Source of the DNA: CAZGLR01 sp964526635
Lineage (GTDB): Bacteria > Zixibacteria > MSB-5A5 > GN15 > JAAZOE01
Reading direction: 5' to 3'
NCBI GenBank assembly: GCA_964526635.1
Contig: CAZGLR010000014.1
Span: 1-40,520 of the forward strand
DNA length: 40,520 bases
Shown here: positions 17,551 through 26,534 of the stretch, piece by piece
How positions within the stretch are numbered: position 1 is the stretch's first letter
Layout: each line of letters begins with the position of its first letter
Translations under genes and position numbers: made by a program
The notes under the pieces: model-generated
What the model saw: only the letters and a program-made list of their open reading frames with translations
Database searches by the model: none
What the model was told of the DNA's origin: nothing

Positions 17551-19104
17551 ATGTTCAGGCAGACAAAGTGGTTTCTGTCAATATTGCTGTTGATGTTGGC
17601 GGCGCAGGCATTGGCCGCTGATTTATCCGAATATGAGAGAGTTGTAATATTGTATGATTCGGCCAGAGCCATAGAAGCGCCGGTATTCGCGCCGATTTCA
17701 TGGGGAGCGGCCGAAAAACTGAAAGTTGATATCGAAGATGCCATACGCAAGAACTATGGCCAGAAATCGCTGGATCGCAAGGTTGCCGAATTTCGGGAGT
17801 ACGTTGAAAACTCGCTCAAGGCCACCGAAGTATGTCTGCTTACACTTGGCGAATATCTGCCCCGGAGAAACAAGGCCATAGAAGCCGGGGCCCGGGAACT
17901 GGTGCCTGATCTGTTCAATGAAGCTGACCGTCAGTTAATCGGCGTTACCGCTCGTATTGAAGACGGAAACGTTAAGGGCGGTTTAAAAAATGTCGAAGAG
18001 GCCATGCCCTATTATGATCAGGCTGAGTTCGAAGCCATCCGCAAAGATATTCTCGGGAAATCGTGGGTCCTGATCGACAAGGCCGAAACTGATGAAGCCC
18101 GAAAATATGCTCTTTCGACACTCAATAAGGCCACAACCAACCGCGATCGGGCCGACCAAATTCTTCAGGCTGACCGGTATAACCGTGATGAAGCAATAAA
18201 ACATGCGCGCATCGCTGAATATGAAGCACGGCATGCCTCCAATATCGCTCAATCGGTACGGGCCCTGGAGCGCAATGATCAGGCCTGGGAAAAGCTGATG
18301 CTGGTTTATGAAATCCAGATGAATGCGGTCGGCAAATCTATCGGACTGGATCACTTGCCATTTGACAATGGCCCCCAGGCGGCGGCGGATACGCTTATTC
18401 TGTATATTGAAAGTCTTCAAAAGGAAAGCGAAACCCTCAGGGCGCGCCATGCCGAATTCAAACAGGCAGTGGCTGACAAAACAGCCAAACTGATGGCGAA
18501 ATTGAATGAGACATCACTCGATGATGATCCGCTGGCGATGATAAACGACCTTGACGTTCACCTGGCCAATCTGCTGGAATCATACAGCAGTATTCAGGCC
18601 GAATACGCCGCAACCCATGATCAATTGACCGAGATGTCCGCACAGCATGAGGCGGTCTCCGTCGAACTCGACGAACGGCTTGCCCGGGAGGAAAAATTCA
18701 AGGAAGCCAAGCGGACGCTTAATCCATCCGAGGGTGAAGTTCTGTTTAATTCCTCCAATGATATCGTCATCCGCCTTCACGGCCTGTCATTCAGTGTCGG
18801 CAAAAGCGACATTGTCGATGAGCACGTACCTATTTTGCGAAAATGCGAAAATATTGTTGCGATGTTTCCGGAGGCAAAACTGGTTCTCGAAGGCCATACC
18901 GATGCCACCGGCGACCCGCAATCCAATCTGCAATTGTCGGAAAAACGGGCTTATGCGGTTATGCAGTATCTGCGTCAGTCGATGCTGATTCCGGCCGAAC
19001 GGATATCGGCTATTGGCTATGGTTCGGAGAAACCGGTGGCGTCGAACCTGACCGACGATGGACGGGCCAAAAACCGCCGTATCGATATAATTATTATGCA
19101 ATAA
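17551..19104 (+). CDS. OmpA-family peptidoglycan-binding protein with helical stalk
   Basis: A 517-residue product. The start at 17551 has GGAGGG eight bases upstream and opens a signal peptide (SILLLMLAAQALA/AD, about 22). Residues about 25-400 are mostly charged alpha-helix and coiled coil, with repeated segments of the type LIDKAETDEARKYALSTLNK. The C-terminal ~110 residues are an OmpA domain: LEGHTDATGDPQ, the peptidoglycan-binding motif NLQLSEKRAYAV, and RAKNRRIDI at the end. There is no N-terminal barrel, so it is probably periplasmic or lipid-free, linking peptidoglycan to something through the helical stalk. Similar stalk-OmpA proteins are common in FCB bacteria. Confidence 0.88.
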   Translation: MFRQTKWFLSILLLMLAAQALAADLSEYERVVILYDSARAIEAPVFAPISWGAAEKLKVDIEDAIRKNYGQKSLDRKVAEFREYVENSLKATEVCLLTLGEYLPRRNKAIEAGARELVPDLFNEADRQLIGVTARIEDGNVKGGLKNVEEAMPYYDQAEFEAIRKDILGKSWVLIDKAETDEARKYALSTLNKATTNRDRADQILQADRYNRDEAIKHARIAEYEARHASNIAQSVRALERNDQAWEKLMLVYEIQMNAVGKSIGLDHLPFDNGPQAAADTLILYIESLQKESETLRARHAEFKQAVADKTAKLMAKLNETSLDDDPLAMINDLDVHLANLLESYSSIQAEYAATHDQLTEMSAQHEAVSVELDERLAREEKFKEAKRTLNPSEGEVLFNSSNDIVIRLHGLSFSVGKSDIVDEHVPILRKCENIVAMFPEAKLVLEGHTDATGDPQSNLQLSEKRAYAVMQYLRQSMLIPAERISAIGYGSEKPVASNLTDDGRAKNRRIDIIIMQ

Positions 19105-19439
19105 ACCCGGAGCCCGGGCTGGATATTCATATCCGGGGCGACTACCGATCGCCCCGGTGTATGTAGAGCAGGAAATTGAGCTGAAATTACCTCTTCGTCT
19201 GCCCATATTCTCCGTTTTTCCCCCGTATATTGTAACAGTGAAGACGCACGTAAAGACTGCGCATGGCCATGTGGACTCAATGTTGGCAAAACAGCGCCAT
19301 CGGGGAAATCATTGACATAATTCTACAATAATTTATATTGTAATATATGTGGGGGAAGGCATTCCCCCGGTCCGCGTAGTACCGCACGCCGCCATGCGCA
19401 CTTACCGGATACTGCACGAGTAAAATTACGGGAGGAAAT
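19105..19439. other. Intergenic region before the M4 protease
   Basis: It holds a 9-bp hairpin, CCGGGGCGA (19133-19141) with TCGCCCCGG (19149-19157), that may terminate the OmpA transcript, although it lacks a T-run. The promoter of the protease lies at 19312-19339. No gene was seen. Confidence 0.5.
19312..19342 (+). promoter_or_regulatory. Strong sigma70 promoter with overlapping inverted repeat
   Basis: TTGACA (19312-19317), a 16-bp spacer and TATATT (19334-19339). A perfect inverted repeat, TACAATA-ATTTA-TATTGTA (19324-19342), covers the -10 box, so it could be an operator. The leader before the protease ATG is about 95 bases. Confidence 0.6.
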
Positions 19440-22400
19440 ATGAGGCTTTTGACCGGCCTGGTTCTCATTCTGGGTCTTTTTCTGCTGGTCGCTTCGGCTG
19501 TGGCCGAAGAAAAGATCTACGGATCTAACACACTCCGACAAAACCCGGAAATTACGATTTACCAGGAAAATGACCGGGGTATTCCAACTTACATCGAGGG
19601 AGCACTCAGCGACGGGAGTACCGCCAAGGGCGGCGAGGTTGCCGAGACCTTCGCGTTTCTCGAAACTCACCGCGGGGCTTTCAAGATGGCCTCCCCGAGC
19701 GAGGAGATGAAGGTCGAACGGATGGATATCGACGAGTTCGATATGCGCCATGTTAGGCTCTCCCAAACGTATCAGGACCTGCCGGTTATCGGCGGTGAGC
19801 TTATCTCTCATTTCACTGCCGACGGCCGCCTGAAGACGATCAACGGCTACTATTATCATGATATATCCCTTGATCCGGTACCGCTGGTGCCATCAGAAGA
19901 GGCCATACGGATCGCCTCAGAGGATCTGGAAGTGTTTTTTGGCAAGGGCGAGCCAGATCAGCCGGAACTGGTGGTATTTCCCTGGGATGATACCTACTAC
20001 CTGGCCTGGCGGTTGTTTCTTTACTCCGATACGCCGATGGGCCGCTGGGAGTATTTCGTCGATGCCAAAACCGGCGATGTTATCTTCAATGCCAACCGGA
20101 TTATGAATGAAAATGATATCGGTACCGGATATGGTGTCATGGGAGATTTTCGTGACAGTATTGAGACCCATTACAGCGGCTCAACCTATCAGATGATTGA
20201 CCGGACCCGGCGGCTGAATAATAATCCGCATGGCCACGATGGTCAGATGCCGTCGACCAATGATATCCGGACGAACATCGCCGGGTCGAGTCTGCCGGGA
20301 TCGCTGGCTTCCGACCCGGATAATCTCTGGGATCAAAGCACTCAGGCGCCGGCTGTCGACGGTCAGGTGTATACCGGCCTGGTCTATGATTATCTGCTGC
20401 ATCACCTGGGACGCAATGGCTACAACAATGCCGGGGCGTCGATGTTGACGATTGTCAACTATTCCGGCGACGGCGACAACAATGCCTACTGGGATGGCTC
20501 CCGAATTGTGATCTGGAGCTGGTCGTCGGGGTGGCGGTCACTGGCTGGCTGTCCTGATGTGATTGCCCATGAATGGGGTCATGCCGTCACCGAATATACC
20601 TCCGGACTGGTGTATCAGAAAGAACCGGGTGCGTTGAACGAATCCTTCTCCGATATGATTGGAGCGGCATTTGAGTTCTATCATCCGGAACTGGATGTCG
20701 GTGATTGGGATATGGGCGAGAATGGCCGTACGACGGGTATCGGCTTCCGTTCCATGGATAACCCGCACGAAGCCAGCGATCCCGATTATTATGGTACCTC
20801 CGATCCCTACTGGATTGATGTGGAAGGCTGCTCACCATCGTATTACAACGATTACTGTGGTGTTCACACCAACAGCGGTGTCGGCAATAAATGGTTCTTC
20901 CTGCTCTCCGATGGCGGTTCGCATCATGGTGTCACTGTCACCGGTATCGGCGTACAAAATGCTATGCTGGTAGCCTATCGCGCCAACGCCATGTACTGGA
21001 ACTCCAACACCGATTATCATCAGGGAGCACTGGGGACGATTTCGGCGGCTAATGATCTCGATACCACCGGGACTTGGGCCCAGCAGGTTTCGGCGGCCTG
21101 GAATGCTGTCGGGGTTGCGACACCCGGACCGTCGCTGGCCTTTTCGTATCCCGATGGACTTCCCGAAACTCTGTTACCCGGAGAAGCGGCTACATTTAGA
21201 GTCATACCATCGGGGACTCTGGGTGGCACGCCCGTGCCGAATTCCGGGTATATTTATCTGTCGCTCGATGGCGGACCGTTTGTCAAGACCTCGATGCTGG
21301 ATCTGTTCTCGCATTATTCGGCGATGATTCCCGGAGCATCATGCGGCAGCGTGTATCGATACTACGTCAGTATCGATGAATCATCCAGCGGCACCGTCTA
21401 CGATCCTGATCCCTCCGCACCGATCGTCGCGTTTGTCGCCGATTCGGTTGTTTCGGTCTTCGATGACAGCTTCCAGACCGACCAGGGTTGGACAGTCACC
21501 GGCAATGCTGTCGAAGGTATGTGGCAACGCGCGATTCCATCCAATGGCGGATTCCGCGGCGATCCGGCCAGTGATTTCGACGGCTCTGGATATTGTTTTG
21601 TCACGGATAACGGCGTTGATCATGATATCGACGGCGGGACGACCTACCTGACATCGCCGACCTTCGATATGTCGGCAGGCGATGGTGTCATTAAGTATGC
21701 CCGCTGGTATTCCAATGACTTCGGGGCTTCGCCGTTTGCCGATGAAATGTATGTCTATGTTTCCAACAACGACGGTTCGAGCTGGACTCTGGTCGAAACC
21801 GTCGGCCCGGTCGAAGATGCCTCCGGTGGCTGGGTGGAAAAATCCTTTTTGGTGAGTGATTTTGTATCGCCGAGTGCTGCGGTGCGAATTCGTTTCGAGG
21901 CCGGTGATCTCGGTGATGGCTCGGTTGTCGAGGCGGCGATCGATGCCGTCAGTGTTACTGTCTTCGGTTGCGATCAGGCGCCGCCTGAACTCGATATCGT
22001 GACCGAGACAATCGATGACTGGACATCGGGCGTGGCCTTCAATCAGGTACTCGAATCCAGCGGCGGAACCGGTACGCATGTCTGGTCGGATATGTATAGT
22101 GAGCTGTCCGGAACCGGCTTAAGCCTGTCGGCCGGCGGTGAGCTTGCCGGCATGCCGGGTGATACCGGTCAGATTTCCTTTACTGCGTTGGTCGTTGATG
22201 ATGAAAGCGACAGCGCCATGCAGGTATATGATTTCATCATTAATCCGGCCGTCAGTATCACAACCGAAACGCTGGCGTCCTGTACCACCAACGTTGCCAT
22301 CACCCGGCAGTTAATTACCACCGGCGGTACGGGAACTATCATCTGGTCAGATCTTAACAATGATCTCGATGGCACCGGGCTGGCCCTGTCGACAAGCGGC

Positions 22401-22715
22401 GAGTTGAACGGAAGCGTGGCCGATCATGGCACGATCTCGTTTACTGCGCATGCCATCGATGCCGTCGGCAGCTATGAAGATAAGCTGCTCTCCATCGATG
22501 TGCTGCTGCCGTATGTCTGCGGTGATGCCAGCGGAGATAATGATGTCAATTTGGCCGACGCGGTGTATGCGGTCAATTACGTCTTCAAATCCGGTCCCGC
22601 ACCGGATCCGCAGGAGTCCGGTGATGCCAACTGCGATGGCGCAGTCAATGTGGCTGACGTCGTTTACGTAGTGAATTACATCTTCAATGCCGGTCCGAAT
22701 CCATGCTGCCCATAG
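19440..22715 (+). CDS. Secreted M4 (thermolysin-family) metalloprotease with dockerin
   Basis: A 1091-residue product. Signal peptide at 1-22; FTP/PepSY propeptide to about 230. The catalytic unit carries HEWGH (377-381, two zinc histidines and the general base), NESFSD with the third ligand E401, and CGVHTNSGVGNKW with the thermolysin His231-type H476 and its partner D471. All key residues are present, so it should be active once the propeptide is removed. About 555-1025 holds non-catalytic beta-sandwich/Ig-like segments; two begin with ITTETL or IVTETI repeats. The C-terminus (1027-1091) is a dockerin pair ending PCCP. GGAGGA precedes the ATG. An extracellular, probably dockerin-anchored protease. 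Confidence 0.95.
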   Translation: MRLLTGLVLILGLFLLVASAVAEEKIYGSNTLRQNPEITIYQENDRGIPTYIEGALSDGSTAKGGEVAETFAFLETHRGAFKMASPSEEMKVERMDIDEFDMRHVRLSQTYQDLPVIGGELISHFTADGRLKTINGYYYHDISLDPVPLVPSEEAIRIASEDLEVFFGKGEPDQPELVVFPWDDTYYLAWRLFLYSDTPMGRWEYFVDAKTGDVIFNANRIMNENDIGTGYGVMGDFRDSIETHYSGSTYQMIDRTRRLNNNPHGHDGQMPSTNDIRTNIAGSSLPGSLASDPDNLWDQSTQAPAVDGQVYTGLVYDYLLHHLGRNGYNNAGASMLTIVNYSGDGDNNAYWDGSRIVIWSWSSGWRSLAGCPDVIAHEWGHAVTEYTSGLVYQKEPGALNESFSDMIGAAFEFYHPELDVGDWDMGENGRTTGIGFRSMDNPHEASDPDYYGTSDPYWIDVEGCSPSYYNDYCGVHTNSGVGNKWFFLLSDGGSHHGVTVTGIGVQNAMLVAYRANAMYWNSNTDYHQGALGTISAANDLDTTGTWAQQVSAAWNAVGVATPGPSLAFSYPDGLPETLLPGEAATFRVIPSGTLGGTPVPNSGYIYLSLDGGPFVKTSMLDLFSHYSAMIPGASCGSVYRYYVSIDESSSGTVYDPDPSAPIVAFVADSVVSVFDDSFQTDQGWTVTGNAVEGMWQRAIPSNGGFRGDPASDFDGSGYCFVTDNGVDHDIDGGTTYLTSPTFDMSAGDGVIKYARWYSNDFGASPFADEMYVYVSNNDGSSWTLVETVGPVEDASGGWVEKSFLVSDFVSPSAAVRIRFEAGDLGDGSVVEAAIDAVSVTVFGCDQAPPELDIVTETIDDWTSGVAFNQVLESSGGTGTHVWSDMYSELSGTGLSLSAGGELAGMPGDTGQISFTALVVDDESDSAMQVYDFIINPAVSITTETLASCTTNVAITRQLITTGGTGTIIWSDLNNDLDGTGLALSTSGELNGSVADHGTISFTAHAIDAVGSYEDKLLSIDVLLPYVCGDASGDNDVNLADAVYAVNYVFKSGPAPDPQESGDANCDGAVNVADVVYVVNYIFNAGPNPCCP

Positions 22716-22747
22716 GTAGCCGGGCTGATTAACCGCAACAGAATATG

Positions 22748-22779
22748 AAAAAGGCCGGTTCAAATGACCGGCCTTTTTT
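22748..22779 (+). terminator. Bidirectional terminator between convergent genes
   Basis: A 12-bp stem, AAAAAGGCCGGT (22748-22759) and ACCGGCCTTTTT (22767-22778), with a T-run on the right and an A-run on the left. It serves the protease and the minus-strand HEAT gene. Confidence 0.88.
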
Positions 22780-22805
22780 GTAGGGAGTGCGGATGGGAGC
22801 TTGAT

Positions 22806-23654
22806 TCAGTGCTGATGGTTGTGATCGGGATCATCGTGGCTATGGCCGTGATCGTGGCCGTGATGATCATGGCTGTGATCATGGCCATGATTATCACCCG
22901 AATCGAACAGCCGGACACCGATCGTGCGGCAAACAACCGGATGTTGATTTGATGCCAGTTTGGCGAATCTTTCGGTCATGGCATCAGTTATAGCGGACTG
23001 CTGAAAGAGAGAGGATACCAGCCAGGTAAGATACAACTCGACAAATTTCTCATTATCGGCAGCGTCATTCAAGGCGTCATGTGCAATATCCGCGGATTTC
23101 AGCCAGGCGTTTTCGAGGACAGGGTTTCGTGTGTCCTGGAAATCGGCCAGTGCTCGGGCCGCATGGATTTTTATAGCCCAGTGCGTGTGTTCGAGCAGCG
23201 CTGATACCTTTCCAGCCAGACGTTCATCGCCCCTTTCCGCCAGCAAAGCGGCGGCGTTGAGTATGGCATGGGCGGTGTCGGAATCAGTCTGCGGTGTCGC
23301 ATCATACTGCTCCCATTGCTGCAACCAGGCATTCCCCTCATCACGATTGAACTGAGTCAGCAGCGATGCCGCCTCGTATTGTTCCTTGATGAACGATGCC
23401 GACAGCAGCGGTACAATCATTTCATTAAAGGCCGGGTCATTTCTCTCTTTGAGTACGCGTAGTGCATAGATGCGTGCCCATTGATTGTCACTGGCCAGGG
23501 CCGCTGCAATTCCCTCGTCGGTGGCCTCAAAGCCCTCCGCCTGAAGACTTTGTACAGGTGTCGGACGTTCGGGAGCATCGGCCATCAAAAACGATCCACA
23601 CACCAGCAAACTGATCATTATGACACACACTCGGAATATGATGAATGTATCCAT
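22806..23654 (-). CDS. Exported HEAT-repeat-like protein with His/Asp-rich metal-binding tail
   Basis: A 282-residue product. The start is confirmed by GGAG seven bases before the ATG. A signal peptide (VIMISLLVCGSFLMA) leads into helical repeats of the HEAT type (WARIYALRVLKERNDPAF; WAIKIHAARALADFQDTRNP). The last ~30 residues are almost only His, Asp and Gly (HGHDHSHDHHGHDHGHSHDD), a tail expected to bind zinc, nickel or copper. No active site was seen. It could be a periplasmic metal store or chaperone; function is not known. Neighbours are a protease and dockerin genes, with no metal transporter in view. Confidence 0.65.
   Translation of the reverse strand: MDTFIIFRVCVIMISLLVCGSFLMADAPERPTPVQSLQAEGFEATDEGIAAALASDNQWARIYALRVLKERNDPAFNEMIVPLLSASFIKEQYEAASLLTQFNRDEGNAWLQQWEQYDATPQTDSDTAHAILNAAALLAERGDERLAGKVSALLEHTHWAIKIHAARALADFQDTRNPVLENAWLKSADIAHDALNDAADNEKFVELYLTWLVSSLFQQSAITDAMTERFAKLASNQHPVVCRTIGVRLFDSGDNHGHDHSHDHHGHDHGHSHDDPDHNHQH
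22809..22905 (-). repeat. Degenerate hexamer repeat encoding the His/Asp tail
   Basis: Repeated ATGATCATGGC/GTGATCGTGGC-type units on the plus strand, encoding alternating His-Asp/His-Gly on the minus strand. It is coding, not a CRISPR. Confidence 0.7.
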
Positions 23655-23684
23655 CGACTATCTCCACTCATATGACATTACCGA

Positions 23685-25718
23685 TCAGCAGCCGGGGAAG
23701 GCGGCTTTGAGAGCGGTAATGAGATTATCATGACACGTCTTCTGGGCATTGTTGGCGCCACTGGTATCCGGCGGGCCATGATTGGGGGTGTTATCCCAGG
23801 CATCGTCGTCGGCGTTCCTCAGGATAGCGTCAGCCTGAGCCTTCATTGCCGCCGCCGCTTCTGCCGGTGTGTCCGGAGTCGGTTCGACGCAGGCTACTGT
23901 CAACATTTCGATATCGTCTTCAGCCGTTTCCCATTCGGCATCGAAAGCGTCTCTCCATTCTTCGAGGTGTTTTTCTTCATGCACCTGCGAACAACTGGTT
24001 GACGTATAGTCCGCTCGCGGCGCTCGCGGCGGATTGCCGGCCGAAGTCAGATCAGCGACGGCATCCTGGCATTGTTGAAGGTTAGCCACATCACCGGCGC
24101 CATTGACGTCGGTTCGTCCCTGGGCACAGACGGATATTGAATATGGTGACGTAACTTCCGTCACCCGCATTTGCCAGGTATCGCCATCGAGGCAACATGC
24201 TGTGTATGTGGCAGTTGCGCGATGAACCTGAAAAAGACCAAAATTACCGCCACAATTGGCCCGGGTACTCGGGATATCATCATATGTGACAGCTACATCG
24301 GGATTCGGATCGCAGGGAGGGGCTTCGCAACAAGGTTCTTCCACTTCATCGCTGCACGGTACCGGACCGCTTTTAAAGATATAGTTGATCAGGTAAACAC
24401 CATCACCGACATTTACTGCGCCATCAAGATTTACATCGGCTGTTAATAGTGGATCAGGTGCCGGGCCGCCGCTGAAGACATAGTTGATGATATAGACAGC
24501 ATCGCCGACATTGACATTGCCATCACCATTGGCATCACCGCATAAACCGGGTTCGCTGACTTCAATAGTGAGTTCACAATTGACGCTTTCGCCGAAGCCA
24601 TCACTTCCGGCCAATACCGCAGAGAAAATACCCACAGTCGAGGGTTCCGTCTCCCATTCATAGACACCCGTTACCGGATCAATAGCACCGGGGCCGGAGA
24701 TGAGGCTGTAGGAAACTTCATCACATCGTTCACTCCCAATGGCCTCAAAGAAGTAAACGATATGGTCGCCGGACGTAGCCTGTAGAGCGGCGTCACAAGC
24801 CGCCGCAGGAAGTGGTGGGACATTCGTTACGTTCAGAGTAAGCGAATATGCCGGAGAGCACCCGACTGAATCGCAGACCTGGAGTTCAAGCGTATGTGTA
24901 CCGATGTCGGCACTGGTGATTTCCCAGCCCCATTCGCCACTGGCAGGGACAAGGAATCCAGGCCCCGATATGAGATTATAGGACAATTCCGTACCCGATG
25001 GACTGACTCCGGCCAGCAGAAGATTGGGATTGCGGCAAAAATCGAATTCATAGGTCAATTCCGGATTGAAATTGGCAATGAAGGGTGGTTCCGGCGGCAA
25101 CTCCAGACAACACAGCTCAGTCTCGATAGCAAAGTTGGAATTGAACTCAGTTAAATCGGGCAATGGAATCCACTCTGTTCCCAGCAGGACGCGGGATCCG
25201 TTGACCGGACAACTGCCATCATCAGCCAGCAGGGCGAATGTATCAAAGGCTGGATCGATGGTCGTGAATCCTACGTGAAAATCTCCGGGTGGTAAATCCA
25301 GGGGAACCGGAAGGGGTATAGTTGTCGGTAATGGATACCATTGTATATCCGCTCCCGGAATGGGAATTGAAAGTAAAAACGGTCCGGGGTTCCCGAAACC
25401 GTCATCAGCCCAGATCAAAACATCGATACCAGCCCCTGACAAATTCTGACTTTCTGATTGCAGAAAATACATTTGAACCGTCGTCAGCGTACACCCGCTC
25501 GGTTCGGGAGGTGTGAAACGTTGCGCATACATCTGAGCCGGCCCTACATCTGACGGCAGGGTATAAAAAAGTTCAAAATTGCAGTGGTAACCGATCGTCT
25601 CGCAGGCAGCCGGGTCAGCCATTGCCTTTGATGCCATAATTCCATACAATATACCCACAACCAGCAATACGACACTCACCATCAACAACGATCGACTGAT
25701 TCGCTTTATCGTGCCCAT
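23685..25718 (-). CDS. Secreted protein with internal dockerin and HExxH-containing C-terminal domain
   Basis: A 677-residue product. The ATG at 25718 has a near-ideal AGGAGGT; a longer frame to 25751 lacks one. Signal peptide (SLLMVSVVLLVVGILYGIMA), then a beta-rich region, Ig/cadherin-like segments with LISGPG repeats, and a dockerin pair at about 393-455 (GDANGDGNVNVGDAVYIINY). Unusually, about 220 residues follow the dockerin: a Cys-rich domain with HEEKHLEEW (HEEKH, 580-584), which fits the HExxH zinc-peptidase pattern, and several CxxC-spaced cysteines. Dockerins are normally terminal. I do not recognise the C-terminal family; a metallopeptidase or a structural domain are both possible. 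Confidence 0.75.
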   Translation of the reverse strand: MGTIKRISRSLLMVSVVLLVVGILYGIMASKAMADPAACETIGYHCNFELFYTLPSDVGPAQMYAQRFTPPEPSGCTLTTVQMYFLQSESQNLSGAGIDVLIWADDGFGNPGPFLLSIPIPGADIQWYPLPTTIPLPVPLDLPPGDFHVGFTTIDPAFDTFALLADDGSCPVNGSRVLLGTEWIPLPDLTEFNSNFAIETELCCLELPPEPPFIANFNPELTYEFDFCRNPNLLLAGVSPSGTELSYNLISGPGFLVPASGEWGWEITSADIGTHTLELQVCDSVGCSPAYSLTLNVTNVPPLPAAACDAALQATSGDHIVYFFEAIGSERCDEVSYSLISGPGAIDPVTGVYEWETEPSTVGIFSAVLAGSDGFGESVNCELTIEVSEPGLCGDANGDGNVNVGDAVYIINYVFSGGPAPDPLLTADVNLDGAVNVGDGVYLINYIFKSGPVPCSDEVEEPCCEAPPCDPNPDVAVTYDDIPSTRANCGGNFGLFQVHRATATYTACCLDGDTWQMRVTEVTSPYSISVCAQGRTDVNGAGDVANLQQCQDAVADLTSAGNPPRAPRADYTSTSCSQVHEEKHLEEWRDAFDAEWETAEDDIEMLTVACVEPTPDTPAEAAAAMKAQADAILRNADDDAWDNTPNHGPPDTSGANNAQKTCHDNLITALKAAFPGC

Positions 25719-25878
25719 TGTACCTCCTATAGATAAAAAACACAGCGACAAGGATGCGAGAGGTGCGATCGAGGCGATATCCTTTGATAAATCATTTTGC
25801 GTAAAATCACAGATGCCAAACGTGATATTTCGTGATGAATTCCCGGGACCATTCTGTGCAGCTATTGGAATTCGTTAC

Positions 25879-25908
25879 AATATATAAAAGATAGGTCCAT
25901 TATGTCAA
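25879..25908 (-). promoter_or_regulatory. Sigma70 promoter of the internal-dockerin gene
   Basis: On the minus strand, TTGACA (25908-25903), an 18-bp spacer and TATATT (25884-25879). The leader is about 155 bases. It shares TTGACATAAT and TATATTGTAA with the protease promoter at 19312. Confidence 0.6.
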
Positions 25909-26070
25909 GTATTCTTCTGTGTTATCGACCTCCAAACAGGTTTTATGCTGTATGTAAACGGGGAATGTGTTGTTTTTTATGCTGTATTCTGATAAAGAAC
26001 GCAAAATCAGTGCATTGGTATACCCGAAAGAAATCGTCGAATAAGGCAATCTTTGGCAGGGAGATGATCA

Positions 26071-26469
26071 ATGGCAAAACGTGGGATATTATTAACAACG
26101 GGAATTATTCTGATGCTGTCATTCACCGGTTGTGTGACGCACGTGACCGAGACTCTGGAATTGCGGGCAGCCTTGAAACAGGAGTACAATATCGATGATG
26201 TCAATATCGGGTTTCGCAACACGCTGATACATTTGACCGTAGAATTACCGGATACGACCGTCAACGACACGCCGCTTGTTACATCGAAAGTGAGTGGGAA
26301 AGCCCGTTAAATAGGACGCTTTGTCCTGACTCATTATGATCAGCACGGCCAGATTGAAAAATTGATGATTTCGTTTATCGTCGGCAAAACGGGACCAATG
26401 AACCTCGTTAAAAAGTCACTCGGGGCTACGTTCGATGGCACCGATCTGGAAACATTGCGACCTGAATAA
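26071..26469 (+). pseudogene. Lipoprotein gene interrupted by an in-frame stop
   Basis: The frame starts at ATG 26071 with GGGAGA upstream. It has a lipoprotein signal (GIILMLSFTGC) and runs 79 residues to a TAA at 26308-26310. The same frame continues open for 52 more codons to TAA 26467-26469, reading IGRFVLTHYDQHGQIEKLMI and further protein-like sequence, then a terminator. Together these would make one lipoprotein of about 132 residues. Either a nonsense mutation has truncated it or the base call is wrong; readthrough is a third option. The family is not recognised. Confidence 0.6.
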
Positions 26470-26486
26470 TCGGTATACAGTAGAAA

Positions 26487-26513
26487 AAAGCCGCCCCGGT
26501 CGGGACGGCTTTG
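26487..26513. terminator. Bidirectional terminator between convergent genes
   Basis: AAAGCCG pairs with CGGCTTT, and the stem extends inward through CCC/GGG after one mismatch. It has an A-run on the left. It lies between the interrupted lipoprotein gene and the minus-strand beta-helix gene. Confidence 0.7.
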
Positions 26514-26534
26514 TGAACTTATGTCATGATGCGA

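Noticed and set aside
22809..22905. Repeat array that could be read as CRISPR
   Set aside because: Hexamer repeats without spacers, fully explained by the His/Asp coding tail.
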